DNA from: Hyphomonadaceae bacterium
GTDB lineage: Bacteria > Pseudomonadota > Alphaproteobacteria > Caulobacterales > Maricaulaceae
Length of the DNA: 64,000 bases
Direction: 5' to 3'
Assembly: GCA_013001295.1 (NCBI GenBank)
Contig: JABDMW010000022.1
Coordinates: 62,001-126,000, forward strand
The notes under the pieces were generated by a model that did no database searches, was not told the DNA's origin, and worked only from the letters and a program-made list of their open reading frames with translations. How positions within the stretch are numbered: the stretch's first letter is position 1; the number at the start of each line of letters is the position of its first letter. A program made the position numbers and the translations under genes. Positions 10,750-20,321 of the stretch are shown one piece after another.

Positions 10750-12126
10750 ATGGCCGGAACACCTGCCCAAACCACATCACAATGGTCGTCACGCTTTGCT
10801 TTTATCATGGCCGCGGTTGGCTCATCAGTTGGTCTCGGAAATTTATGGCGATTTTCTGCCGAAGCCGGTTCAAACGGCGGTGGCGCATTCATTATTATCT
10901 ATCTCGCGTGTGTCCTGTTGATTGGGATTCCGGTGCTAATGAGCGAATACATTATTGGTCGTGCCGGTAATGCCGCGAGTGCGATTAGAAGCGTGCAGGA
11001 TGTTTCGCAACGTTCGAATGTCAGCACAAACTGGAGCGTTCTCGGGATGACGGGTATGGTCGCTTCATTCCTGATTGTCAGTTTCTACTGCGTCGTGGCA
11101 GCCTGGGTGGTGATGTATATCCCGAAATTCCTGTTTGGCGGATTTGATGGCATGAATGCGCAAGCGATATCGGATCAATTCGGATCGACAATTTCAAACC
11201 CTATGGGCGTTTTCCCATATTTCACAGGATTTGCGCTATTGACGATATGGCTTGTTTCACGCGGAGTGGGAGATGGAATTGAGTTGGCGTCGAAAATTTT
11301 GATGCCTTTGTTCTTTTTGCTGCTCATCGGCCTGTCGCTGTACAGCTTGTATCTCGGATTTTCGACGACAGTTACGACGGAGGCAGGTTTTGAGTCTAAT
11401 GGCGCAGCGGAAGCACTGAGTTTCTTGTTCCGGCCAGACTTCGGTGCAATTACGCCAAGTGTGGCAACCGCTGCATTAGGTCAGGCGTTTTTCTCAATCG
11501 GATTGGGTAGCGCTATTATGATCACATATGGGTCGTATTTGCCAAACGACATCAGCATTCCCAGATCGGCTATCACTGTTGGCTTAATCGACACTGGCGT
11601 CGCACTTATCGCTGGTCTGGCGATCTTCCCTATCGTGTTTGCGAATGGATTGGACGTGAATTCAGGTGCCGGTTTGTTCTTTGAAACGTTGCCGGTTGCG
11701 CTGAGCAATGCGCCATTGATCGGCGGTGCATTTTTCTTCCTGGCGATTTTCGCTGCGGTCACGTCTTCTATCTCTCTTCTTGAACCCTCGGTCGCTTGGG
11801 CAATTGAGAAATTTAATTTATCCCGTCCAAAAGCTGCTATTCTTGTAGGCGGACTAATGTGGGCAATCGGACTGATTTCCGTCTTTAGCTTAGCATTCAT
11901 GGACTTTATCGACGGGAGTTTAACTGGTGCGATTATGTTACCGTTGACGGGTCTGCTAACGGTTTTGTTCGTCGGCTGGAAAATGGATAAAAAAATGGTC
12001 GATGAGCAAATGGCCGGCGTTTCTAGTGGCCTCCGCGCTGCCATGTTTTTCCTGGTCAGATATATCGCGCCGGTTTTTGTCGGCATCGTTTTGATCGCCG
12101 GAATCGTTGATAAGTTCTTCTCGTAA
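10750..12126 (+). CDS. Sodium-dependent transporter, NSS/SNF family
   Basis: WSSRFAFIMAAVGSSVGLGNLWRFSAEAGSNGGGAF signature and about 12 hydrophobic segments. Confidence 0.92.
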   Translation: MAGTPAQTTSQWSSRFAFIMAAVGSSVGLGNLWRFSAEAGSNGGGAFIIIYLACVLLIGIPVLMSEYIIGRAGNAASAIRSVQDVSQRSNVSTNWSVLGMTGMVASFLIVSFYCVVAAWVVMYIPKFLFGGFDGMNAQAISDQFGSTISNPMGVFPYFTGFALLTIWLVSRGVGDGIELASKILMPLFFLLLIGLSLYSLYLGFSTTVTTEAGFESNGAAEALSFLFRPDFGAITPSVATAALGQAFFSIGLGSAIMITYGSYLPNDISIPRSAITVGLIDTGVALIAGLAIFPIVFANGLDVNSGAGLFFETLPVALSNAPLIGGAFFFLAIFAAVTSSISLLEPSVAWAIEKFNLSRPKAAILVGGLMWAIGLISVFSLAFMDFIDGSLTGAIMLPLTGLLTVLFVGWKMDKKMVDEQMAGVSSGLRAAMFFLVRYIAPVFVGIVLIAGIVDKFFS

Positions 12127-12306
12127 AGGAATGAATATTTCGACGAAATAAAACATCAGTAATTAATGTGATTGATGGGTTGCTAATGTTCGATAGGGTA
12201 AATATTAACTGAATTGTGAGGATGTTCAGCTAATCTTCATGTCAACTGCAATAAGTCCCTTTATATTGATCAACGCGGTCGGGGGGCTGCAACAACAGGA
12301 ATAAGA

Positions 12307-12915
12307 ATGAGGCTTGGGGCTTTAAGTACAGTAATGTTTGTGTTGGTAGGCTTGCCGGCATGCACGACTGTTGATCTTTCGCAGGTCGCCGTTCAAAGCG
12401 AAGCCATTCCAGCGGTCCAAGAAGAAAAAAATGTCGTTGAAAGAGCATCTTTAACCCTCACATCGGTGTTTCGAGACAAGGGATGGTGCAGTGGCGGACC
12501 ACAGGAAAAAACTCAAACTGCGACAAGTGTTTTGCTCAACGGAGTTAAAGCAACACCGGCCAGTAAACAAAAATCAGATTTGACCTTTAAGTCAGAAGAG
12601 CAATTGGCTGCTGCCTTGGCCGTCGCCAATGAACACGTTGTTAAAACGACGAAGGCTGCGGAAGTCTTCTTGTCGATGACAGATGAAATGGCTGACGTGG
12701 ATTCGGAATTGTCTTTATTGGAAACAGCCTTGTTGTCAGCAAGAGAAGCTAAAACCCGCTTTGATAAAGCGGCGGCAAGTTCACAAAGTTCTGTCGTTCG
12801 ACAAGATTTCCAAACGTTTCAAGCATCTGTAATTTCGCTCAAAGCGATAACGGACCAATACGGCGATCATGCGCGCACAACCATTGCAAATAAATCCATG
12901 GAGAGTCGAAGCTAG
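12307..12915 (+). CDS. Hypothetical lipoprotein
   Basis: Signal peptide with lipobox-like LVGLPACTT; helical C-terminal region; no recognised domain. Confidence 0.6.
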   Translation: MRLGALSTVMFVLVGLPACTTVDLSQVAVQSEAIPAVQEEKNVVERASLTLTSVFRDKGWCSGGPQEKTQTATSVLLNGVKATPASKQKSDLTFKSEEQLAAALAVANEHVVKTTKAAEVFLSMTDEMADVDSELSLLETALLSAREAKTRFDKAAASSQSSVVRQDFQTFQASVISLKAITDQYGDHARTTIANKSMESRS

Positions 12916-12918
12916 GGA

Positions 12919-13905
12919 CTAGCCCCAAAGTTGTCGACGGGGTTGATGAACAATCGGGCCTTCGTATCGAAGGCCATAGCCGATGTCTTTGGCGAGCAAA
13001 AGCGGCCCATCCAAATCAAGCACATCCGCAAATGATGAAAGAGCCATCATGGGAGCCATCGCGAGGCTTGTCCCGACCATACACCCGGCCATAACAACAA
13101 AACCCATATTTTTGGCAGTGGTAAACAGCTTTAGCGCTTCCGTCACGCCCCCACACTTGTCGAGTTTTAAATTCACGGCCCGGTATCCGGCTTCCCATAA
13201 TTTTTGGAGGTCTTCCGTAGTGTGAAGGGACTCGTCGGCACATAGAATTGGCAGGTTGTGCGGGGAATGATCGACACTGTTATACTCTGCATGTTTCAAA
13301 GGCTGTTCGATCATGAGAACCGGATAGGATGAAAGTGCGTTTGTGAATTTATTCAATTCATCTGGAGTCAAACTTTCGTTAGCGTCAACGATCAATTGCG
13401 CATCCGGGCGGGCGTGCATGACGCTGAGACAAGCTTCCAACCCACTGTAGTCACCAATTTTCAGTTTTAAAATCGGATAATTGCTTGCTTTTATCGCCGC
13501 CCGGGCCATGTTCTTTGGCGTATCTATGGACAATGTGAACGTGGTCAACCTGGCCTTCGGCTTCGGGATATTTAGGACGTTCCAAATGCGTGATCCTGCT
13601 TGTTTGGCTTTTAAGTCCCAGAGCGCGCAGTCTAAGGCGTTTCTGGCGGCGCCCGCAGGCAGGAGGGTTTGGAGATAATCTGTATCTAGGTTTTGGGTTA
13701 AATCATCTTTGATTCCAGTGATCTGGCTGATTACAGAATCCGGTGTTTCATCGTATCGGGCATATGGTCTGCATTCTCCACGACCTGAATATTCCTTGTG
13801 TTTGATCTTAACTTCGACGACTTCGATTTCAGTGAGCGAACCATGTGCAATTCTGAATGACCCATCTACGGGCCATTTCCTTGATTTCACTATTATTTCA
13901 GCCAA
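12919..13905 (-). CDS. Dipeptide (L-Ala-D/L-Glu) epimerase, enolase superfamily
   Basis: LKLKIGDYSG, IVDANESL, MIEQPLKH, CADESLH, VNLKLDKCGGVTEAL. Confidence 0.85.
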   Translation of the reverse strand: MAEIIVKSRKWPVDGSFRIAHGSLTEIEVVEVKIKHKEYSGRGECRPYARYDETPDSVISQITGIKDDLTQNLDTDYLQTLLPAGAARNALDCALWDLKAKQAGSRIWNVLNIPKPKARLTTFTLSIDTPKNMARAAIKASNYPILKLKIGDYSGLEACLSVMHARPDAQLIVDANESLTPDELNKFTNALSSYPVLMIEQPLKHAEYNSVDHSPHNLPILCADESLHTTEDLQKLWEAGYRAVNLKLDKCGGVTEALKLFTTAKNMGFVVMAGCMVGTSLAMAPMMALSSFADVLDLDGPLLLAKDIGYGLRYEGPIVHQPRRQLWG

Positions 13906-13955
13906 ATTCCACCCTTTTTCTTGACGCGCACGCCTTGGCTTTGCACGTTACACTT

Positions 13956-15128
13956 ATGAGTTCAAGAGCGACCCGTGAAAATGAAGCATACACGCTTGAA
14001 GTCGATAAGGGTCGCCTCATCGTCAAAGCTTTCGGTCGTTGGAACCTTGATACCGTTAAAGATATCGATAGCGCACTTACGGCTGATTTAGAGAAACTTG
14101 GGTATGGACCTGGAGAGGCTGATAGTGAAGCCAGTTTTGAACAGGTAGTTTTCGACTTTGAAGGTCTGGAAGGGATCGATACGGCCGGAGCTTACGTCTT
14201 AACCCGCGCACTCGGATGTCATGACGGCTACTGCCGCATGTGGTCATTGGTAAACAGCAAAAAAGGACAAAGATCTTTGATGTCCGTTGCGGCCGAAGCC
14301 TCTCAAGAAATGGAAGCAGCACCTAAAGTTCCGTGGTTTGCACCAATCGAGCGTCTTGGCCATGGTACGATGCGCGGACTATCAGAGGCATATGATACAA
14401 TCGTTTTCTTTGGCCAATTTTCAGTCGTCTTGGTCAAGATGATTTTGCAACCTCATCGGATTCGTTGGAAATCAGTGGTCGCGCTGATCGAAGAGGTCGG
14501 ATTGGACGCTATGCCAATCGTCGTTATCCTAAGTTTTTTCATTGGAGCGGTGATCGCTTTCATGGGATCAGACTTGCTAGAGGTTTTGGGGTTCCAGGTC
14601 TTTGTAGTCGATTTGGTCGGCGTCTCGGTATTGCGCGAGTTCGCCGTCCTGATAACGGCAATTTTATTGGCTGGTCGTTCAAATTCAGCATTTACAGCGC
14701 AAATCGGATCCATGAAAATGCGCCAGGAAATCGATGCAATGACCGTAATAGGATTGGATACCAATGAGACATTAGTAGCACCTCGCGCGCTGGCTTGTTT
14801 GGTTTCAGCACCGATTTTGACTTTTGCCGCAATGATGGCGGGTATTTTAGGCGGCCTTCTGGTCTGCTGGACGCAGGATATATCACCTGTCCTTTTTACG
14901 GCCCGATTGACGGAAGTCGTAGATGTCAAACATTTTTGGGTCGGCATGGTGAAGGCGCCGGTTTATGGACTGGTCGTTGCGATCATCGGGTGTCGACAAG
15001 GATTGGCTGTTGGCGGAAGTGTAGAGTCGCTTGGGTCAAGGACAACGACGTCCGTTGTTCAGGCAATATTTACGGTCATTTTCCTAGACGCCCTTTTCGC
15101 GATGATGTTTTTGGAAATGGGTGTGTGA
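13956..15128 (+). CDS. STAS-domain/MlaE-type ABC transporter permease
   Basis: N-terminal STAS-like region (VVFDFEGLEGIDTAGAYVL) fused to MlaE permease (RSNSAFTAQIGSMKMRQEIDAMTVIGLD). ORF opens at 13857; in-frame ATG at 13956 preferred. Confidence 0.88.
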   Translation: MSSRATRENEAYTLEVDKGRLIVKAFGRWNLDTVKDIDSALTADLEKLGYGPGEADSEASFEQVVFDFEGLEGIDTAGAYVLTRALGCHDGYCRMWSLVNSKKGQRSLMSVAAEASQEMEAAPKVPWFAPIERLGHGTMRGLSEAYDTIVFFGQFSVVLVKMILQPHRIRWKSVVALIEEVGLDAMPIVVILSFFIGAVIAFMGSDLLEVLGFQVFVVDLVGVSVLREFAVLITAILLAGRSNSAFTAQIGSMKMRQEIDAMTVIGLDTNETLVAPRALACLVSAPILTFAAMMAGILGGLLVCWTQDISPVLFTARLTEVVDVKHFWVGMVKAPVYGLVVAIIGCRQGLAVGGSVESLGSRTTTSVVQAIFTVIFLDALFAMMFLEMGV

Positions 15129-15925
15129 TGGCACGTGTTGATTACAATAATTTGGATCTGACTGCGCCCGTCGAAGCCCGTGGATTGCGCACGCAATTTG
15201 GCACCAATGTGGTTCACGATAACCTTCATATTCGTTTGAACGCCGGTGAAATACTAGGCGTTGTCGGCGGCTCTGGGTCTGGAAAGTCGGTTCTTCTCAA
15301 TACATTGCTGGGATTAAAAGAGCCGGACGGTGGCGTCATTCGCGTATTCGGCAAAGAACGCCATTCTATGAGCGATGAGGAACGAAGGGCTTTGGATACA
15401 CGTGTTGGCGTTTTATTTCAGGGCGGTGCGTTATTTTCCTCATTGAGTTTGCGCGAAAACGTTATGGTGCCGATGCGTGAGCATACGGATCTGCCTCTTA
15501 AACTCATGCAAGAACTTGCTGATATGAAAATCAATATGGTGGGTTTGCCCATGTCCGCGGCTTCTCTTCATCCCTCCGATCTATCGGGCGGCATGAAAAA
15601 ACGCGCGGGTTTAGCAAGGGCACTGGCACTTGATCCCCAGATGCTGTTTCTTGATGAGCCGACGGCAGGGCTTGACCCGATCGGTGCTCACGCTTTCGAC
15701 GAACTTATTCTTGAACTTCGTGATGCGCTTAATCTAACAGTTTTTCTTGTAACCCATGACTTGGATACATTGTTCGCAACATCTGACCGCATCGCGGTTT
15801 TAGTTGATAAACATATTGCCATTGCCGATAGTCCGGATAACGTTGTAAAATACGAACATCCGTGGGTTCGAGAATATTTTGGAGGCCCGAGATCGCGGGC
15901 CGCAAGTCATGGTAAGTCGAATTAA
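15128..15925 (+). CDS. MlaF-type ABC transporter ATP-binding protein
   Basis: Walker A GGSGSGKSVLLNTL, signature LSGGMKKRAGLARAL, Walker B LFLDEPTAGLDP. The track ORF beginning 14795 extends upstream; ATG at 15128 fits the operon. Confidence 0.9.
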   Translation: MARVDYNNLDLTAPVEARGLRTQFGTNVVHDNLHIRLNAGEILGVVGGSGSGKSVLLNTLLGLKEPDGGVIRVFGKERHSMSDEERRALDTRVGVLFQGGALFSSLSLRENVMVPMREHTDLPLKLMQELADMKINMVGLPMSAASLHPSDLSGGMKKRAGLARALALDPQMLFLDEPTAGLDPIGAHAFDELILELRDALNLTVFLVTHDLDTLFATSDRIAVLVDKHIAIADSPDNVVKYEHPWVREYFGGPRSRAASHGKSN

Positions 15926-15943
15926 TGAAACAAGGGCACACAC

Positions 15944-16927
15944 ATGGAAAGTAAAGCACATTACGCTTTAATCGGTGCGTTCGTCTTGTTTGCGTTCTTC
16001 GGTATTATGGCATTTCTTGCATATATCAGCGGCAAACAATTCGATGAGACTTATGACGAGTATTTAGTTGTTTACGACACGCCACCACGCGGAATTTCGG
16101 TCGGGAGTGAGGTGCGCCTGAGTGGATTGAAAATGGGCGAGGTCGTGAAAACTGAACTTGAGCTCAATGAAGATGGAACCGTTCTGGTTCTGGTTAAAAT
16201 TCGCGTTCAGGAAAATACACCCGTCTATGCTGACACATATGGTGTTTTGGAGCCGTTGGGCCTTACCGGTTTGAGCTATATTCAATTGTTAAAAGGTGAC
16301 TCCGACGTCAGAATTCCGGAACCCACAGGGAAGGAACTTCCACGAATCGAAGGACGGGGAAGCCAGCTTGATAATTTGTTGGAAGGAAGCGACTCGGTTA
16401 TCGACAACGTAAACTTGGCCTTGTCGCGCGCGATTAATGTGTTGGGTCCAGAAGCTACAGATGATTTTCACGGTATATTGAAGAATATTAATGACATCAC
16501 CGCGTCAATCAATGAATCCGATTTGTCTGATGAGCGTGTTGAGCGTTTTTTGGGAGCTATTGAGCAGGCGGCATTAGACGTTTCGACGGCATCATTATCT
16601 GTTGATGCAACAGCGAAAGACGTTGCGACCTTTCTGGAAAGTGATGAAATCCGAAATGTGTTAACTCAATCGGAACAAACCATCCGAACGGCCGAGCAAA
16701 CGCTCAACGAGTTTACCTTGCTTGCGCAAAGCGGGACTGCAACTTCGGACGAAGCCATGCGTATGCTGGAACAATTTTCGACAACAGGATTGCAGGATCT
16801 ATCATTGGCTATGGCCGATATGAAGCGGTTGATTGAAAGTCTAAACCGGGTATCGGAAGGATTGGAGCGAAGCCCGGTCGAGTTCCTGGTTGGCGAAAAG
16901 CGGGAAGTTACGGAGCTGCCACAATGA
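15944..16927 (+). CDS. MlaD/MCE-family substrate-binding protein
   Basis: Single N-terminal TM and MCE domain (VYDTPPRGISVGSEVRLSGLKMGEVVKTEL; VLEPLGLTGLSYIQL). Confidence 0.88.
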   Translation: MESKAHYALIGAFVLFAFFGIMAFLAYISGKQFDETYDEYLVVYDTPPRGISVGSEVRLSGLKMGEVVKTELELNEDGTVLVLVKIRVQENTPVYADTYGVLEPLGLTGLSYIQLLKGDSDVRIPEPTGKELPRIEGRGSQLDNLLEGSDSVIDNVNLALSRAINVLGPEATDDFHGILKNINDITASINESDLSDERVERFLGAIEQAALDVSTASLSVDATAKDVATFLESDEIRNVLTQSEQTIRTAEQTLNEFTLLAQSGTATSDEAMRMLEQFSTTGLQDLSLAMADMKRLIESLNRVSEGLERSPVEFLVGEKREVTELPQ

Positions 16928-17568
16928 TCAATAGACACGGGTTTTTAAGTGTAACACGGGTGCTGTCCGTCATAGCCCTAGGCGTAATCATGTCTGGATG
17001 TGTTTCATTGCTTCCAGATCCGAGCCCGGCTCCAACGATCTATCGGTTAAGCGTACCTCAATCCCTTGAGGATAGCAGGGCGTCTTCAGACAATGTAGTA
17101 AATATTGAATACCCCACAGCGCCACGCGGATTAAGCGGGACGGATATCGTCCTTTCGCCCGATGGCCGCCGCCTGACGTCGGCCGCACAAGCAAATTGGG
17201 CAGAAGCTGTCCCCAGCATGGTCCGAAATTCTCTAATAGACACTCTCGCTCGCGACGGACAGGTCATCGGCGTCATCCCGAAGGGAAGTACACGGGTTCC
17301 ATACAGATTGAATACGGATCTAAGGCGGTTTGAGGCCGTTTTCGATCAGGGCGAAGACGCAGCTCCGAATATTGTTGTACAGATCAATGTCGCGCTGACG
17401 GATACGAAAACACGTCAAATCATAGGCGTACACACAGTTACAAAGGAAACAAGAGCTGGCATGAGAACTGTATCGTCAATCGTCGATGCGAAAGACCGCG
17501 CGACACGGGAAGCTATGGATGATATTTCTGCCTGGCTTGTCCGCCAAGTCTTGGCGGACAAAAGTTAG
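16924..17568 (+). CDS. ABC-type transport auxiliary lipoprotein (PqiC/DUF330-like)
   Basis: Lipobox VIMSGCVS, PTIYRLSVPQ; last gene of the Mla-type operon. Confidence 0.75.
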   Translation: MINRHGFLSVTRVLSVIALGVIMSGCVSLLPDPSPAPTIYRLSVPQSLEDSRASSDNVVNIEYPTAPRGLSGTDIVLSPDGRRLTSAAQANWAEAVPSMVRNSLIDTLARDGQVIGVIPKGSTRVPYRLNTDLRRFEAVFDQGEDAAPNIVVQINVALTDTKTRQIIGVHTVTKETRAGMRTVSSIVDAKDRATREAMDDISAWLVRQVLADKS

Positions 17569-19727
17569 ACCCTACCGTAATTGAGCGCGGCATCACAAAT
17601 CAGATAAGCCCGGCCAGTTTCACTTTCCAACCGTGTTCGAATAGCCTCGCGTTTTGAATTCATTTCTTCGATTTTTTGATCGAAGATTGTTGCAAACTCG
17701 ATTGTACGTTTGGATAGATCTGGATCCGCCGAGAGCGTAGCGGCGAAGTGCTTGGCCGGAATATTCAGCCGCGAGATAACAGCCCGGCTCATGGCCTCAT
17801 GACCGCTTGAAGCCCTGCTATTGGCGGCTTCAATCACGCAGCCATCATCAACAAGGACGTTCGGCGACAGTCCCAACTCTGTAAGCGTGGCGATGAATGA
17901 TCGACTGTTAGTCTCATCTTTATCTATATCTGACGACAACATACTGTCTTGATTTTGAGTAAAGTCTTTAGCAGAATAATCTTCATCTGATTTGCCGCCA
18001 AAAAGACCCCGTAACGAAAAACCCGATTTCGCTTTTTTATTCGCTTCATAATCAGCAACGGGACGGATTGCCGCGAGTATCGGATCAGATGCACCGAAGC
18101 CTTTCTCAAGGTCTTGTACTTTTGGCGCTTCAACGTGTAGATTCAATGCGGCTTCATCTTTGGACGCTGGCTGCTCCGGTCGCGGAAACTCCAAATCACT
18201 ATCTTCTGTAATGTTGTTGTCTTCAATATTGGCTTCGTCGGACTTTTGCGTGGTTTCAGTGAAGTCTACGGTCTTTACATGAACACGTGGTTTTCTTTGT
18301 CGCCGGGATTGCAGACCATTAGGTATATGTTCATTGCTGGATTGATTTGAAGTAATGGTTGAATTCTGCAGTTTTTCTTGTAAGCCCGCCATGTCATTTT
18401 CGATACGGGCAATTTCCGCGCGCGTTTGTTCCAGGCTTTCCTGAACCCGCTGCGACGCAACCGTATTTATGTTTTGTGCGTGCTCCGTCGAGTATCTCAC
18501 CATTTGTTCCATTTCGGCAAACCGTGTTTTAACGGCGTCGTCCGCAAGGCTCGCCGATTGTGCCAAAGCTTGAACGGTTTCTTTTCCGGACGTGCTTGCA
18601 TCTGAAAGGCTTTCTGCACTTGCCTGGGCCGAAAGCGATAAATCGCGCATCTTGACGAGAGTTTCTTCCATATTGGCACCGAGGTTTTTTTGTTCTTCGC
18701 GCAGGTGTTCAATCATCGAGCTCAAATCGGTTGCATGTTTTTTATAAACTTCGTCGAGCTCTTCGGAGCGATGTTTAATCATGTCGCCAAGCGATCTTAT
18801 TTCGTCATGGCTCCCGCTGAGCGTTTCAGCCGCTTCGATCGTGTTGGTGCGAACTGTATCTGATACGTCGCTAATCTTTGATGTCGCACCTTCGACGCTA
18901 ATGCGGGCTTCCTTGATTTTTTGCTCTGCGACCCTTGTCGCTTGCGCTAAATTCTCAGCATGTGTGTTCAATATGTCGGTGAGCGATTGCATGCGTTGGT
19001 CATAATTTGATAAAATTGTTTCGAACGACGATTTCTGAGCCTGCACATATTGGTCGATCGACTGGACAGAAGACTTCGCATCATCATTTAATTTCGCGAC
19101 CGATAGTGTTTGTTTCTGAAGTACATCTTCTAACGCGCTGAACCTGCCGACTCCTTCGTTTAATTTTGAGTTCACAAGCTCAACGTGTTCAGCAATCTTT
19201 GCCGCCATAGTTTCGCTTCGTTCCAAGATCAATTGATCGGGTTGCGATAATTGATCGGCCATACGTTGTAATTGGGTTGCCTGCATAGATATTCGTGCGA
19301 GTTGGCGCATTGTGAAATGGGCCACGCCAATGACGATCAGTGGAACCAATGTAAGTGTACTGATCGCAACCCATTGAATCAGGCCGACCGATTGTCCGCC
19401 GTCTCCGGCGCGGAAAAGAGTAAAGATTGTGAAAGAAACAGAAATCAGCCAAATGACGACCATAATAATTGTGAATCGTTTTACCCATCTTGAAGAAGGA
19501 ACGCCGACATTTTCATATGGTTTAAAAGCGTGGTTTTGCGAACCTTGGCTTGCCTCGTGTTGAGAATCTTCATCAATGAAGGGCTGCAATCCGAGCTTTG
19601 ATTGGTGGTTTAGGTGGGGGGACGTATTATTGTCATCATCAGGCTCAATACTTGTAATAAATTTGGATATTCCTGACACGATGATCCTTATATTGTGCGC
19701 CGCCAGTATAGTTTGCTGCGTTAACAA
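17565..19727 (-). CDS. Large coiled-coil protein with two N-terminal TM segments (possible TipN-like polarity factor)
   Basis: Two adjacent TM segments (FTIIMVVIWLISVSFTIFTLF; GLIQWVAISTLTLVPLIVIGVAHF), then about 280 aa heptad-rich region, acidic linker and a globular C-terminus. Start codon uncertain. Confidence 0.55.
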   Translation of the reverse strand: MLTQQTILAAHNIRIIVSGISKFITSIEPDDDNNTSPHLNHQSKLGLQPFIDEDSQHEASQGSQNHAFKPYENVGVPSSRWVKRFTIIMVVIWLISVSFTIFTLFRAGDGGQSVGLIQWVAISTLTLVPLIVIGVAHFTMRQLARISMQATQLQRMADQLSQPDQLILERSETMAAKIAEHVELVNSKLNEGVGRFSALEDVLQKQTLSVAKLNDDAKSSVQSIDQYVQAQKSSFETILSNYDQRMQSLTDILNTHAENLAQATRVAEQKIKEARISVEGATSKISDVSDTVRTNTIEAAETLSGSHDEIRSLGDMIKHRSEELDEVYKKHATDLSSMIEHLREEQKNLGANMEETLVKMRDLSLSAQASAESLSDASTSGKETVQALAQSASLADDAVKTRFAEMEQMVRYSTEHAQNINTVASQRVQESLEQTRAEIARIENDMAGLQEKLQNSTITSNQSSNEHIPNGLQSRRQRKPRVHVKTVDFTETTQKSDEANIEDNNITEDSDLEFPRPEQPASKDEAALNLHVEAPKVQDLEKGFGASDPILAAIRPVADYEANKKAKSGFSLRGLFGGKSDEDYSAKDFTQNQDSMLSSDIDKDETNSRSFIATLTELGLSPNVLVDDGCVIEAANSRASSGHEAMSRAVISRLNIPAKHFAATLSADPDLSKRTIEFATIFDQKIEEMNSKREAIRTRLESETGRAYLICDAALNYGRV

Positions 19728-19815
19728 ATTATACGATAGTTTACTATATAGTGCATTCGATCAACGGACACGAGATAAAAATTACGTTGACGAATGGAAT
19801 GAATGGGAGGGGGCT

Positions 19816-20052
19816 ATGGTTGCACTTAAGCAACGGCTGAGCGCTGCTGAAAAGAGATATTTGAAAATGGGACTTCGCCAACCTGGTGGAAAATTACCCT
19901 TATTTGATGAAGATGGTCAGGAAATAAGTGCACGTACAATCAGCGCATGTCTTAAAAAAGGATATGTTGAGCGTTGGTTTGCCAATCCGCTAAAACCGGA
20001 ATGGCTCGTCTGTAAGCTGACTGACTTCGGTCGAGAAGCTCTACGCGAGTAG
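19816..20052 (+). CDS. Small hypothetical protein (78 aa), possibly winged-helix-like
   Basis: ATG at 19816 preceded by GGGAGGGGGCT; MVALKQRLSAAEKRYLKMGLRQPGGKLPLFDEDGQEISARTISACLKKGYVERW... Track ORF opens at 19576. Confidence 0.5.
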   Translation: MVALKQRLSAAEKRYLKMGLRQPGGKLPLFDEDGQEISARTISACLKKGYVERWFANPLKPEWLVCKLTDFGREALRE

Positions 20053-20065
20053 TCAGTACGATAAT

Positions 20066-20194
20066 TTACCGAAACAAGCTGATCGCAGTTTTTTCTTTCT
20101 CAGGTTGATCTTTCTTCTGAGGCTCGGCTTTAAGGCCGAAAAAAACAACAGCGACCGTGATGCTGGCTTTCAAAATCCACTTTAATGCGTCCAT
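20066..20194 (-). CDS. Single-TM microprotein A, 42 aa
   Basis: Read by hand on the minus strand: MDALKWILKASITVAVVFFGLKAEPQKKDQPEKEKTAISLFR*. AAAGGGG Shine-Dalgarno-like sequence 6 nt before ATG; paralogous to the ORF at 22267-22398. Confidence 0.7.
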   Translation of the reverse strand: MDALKWILKASITVAVVFFGLKAEPQKKDQPEKEKTAISLFR

Positions 20195-20214
20195 TTTACG
20201 CCCCTTTTGCGGGA

Positions 20215-20232
20215 AATTCCCATATTGGAATT
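20215..20232. promoter_or_regulatory. Inverted repeat AATTCC-N6-GGAATT just upstream of microprotein A
   Basis: Perfect 6-bp arms about 20 nt upstream of the start codon at 20194. Confidence 0.25.
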
Positions 20233-20321
20233 CTGGTCGTACACCCGATCGACGCCAATTGCACTACCCATTTTTCCAAAGTGAAATAAAAATTTGGTAA
20301 GTTTTGGTTGTTTAGCCGACC

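Noticed and set aside
11481-12086. 201-aa minus-strand ORF opposite the NSS transporter
   Set aside because: Antisense shadow of a confident transporter gene.
20123-20148. TCGGCTTTAAGGCCGA followed by an A-run, considered as a terminator
   Set aside because: The U-run is on the wrong side for minus-strand transcription, and the sequence is inside the reading frame of microprotein A.
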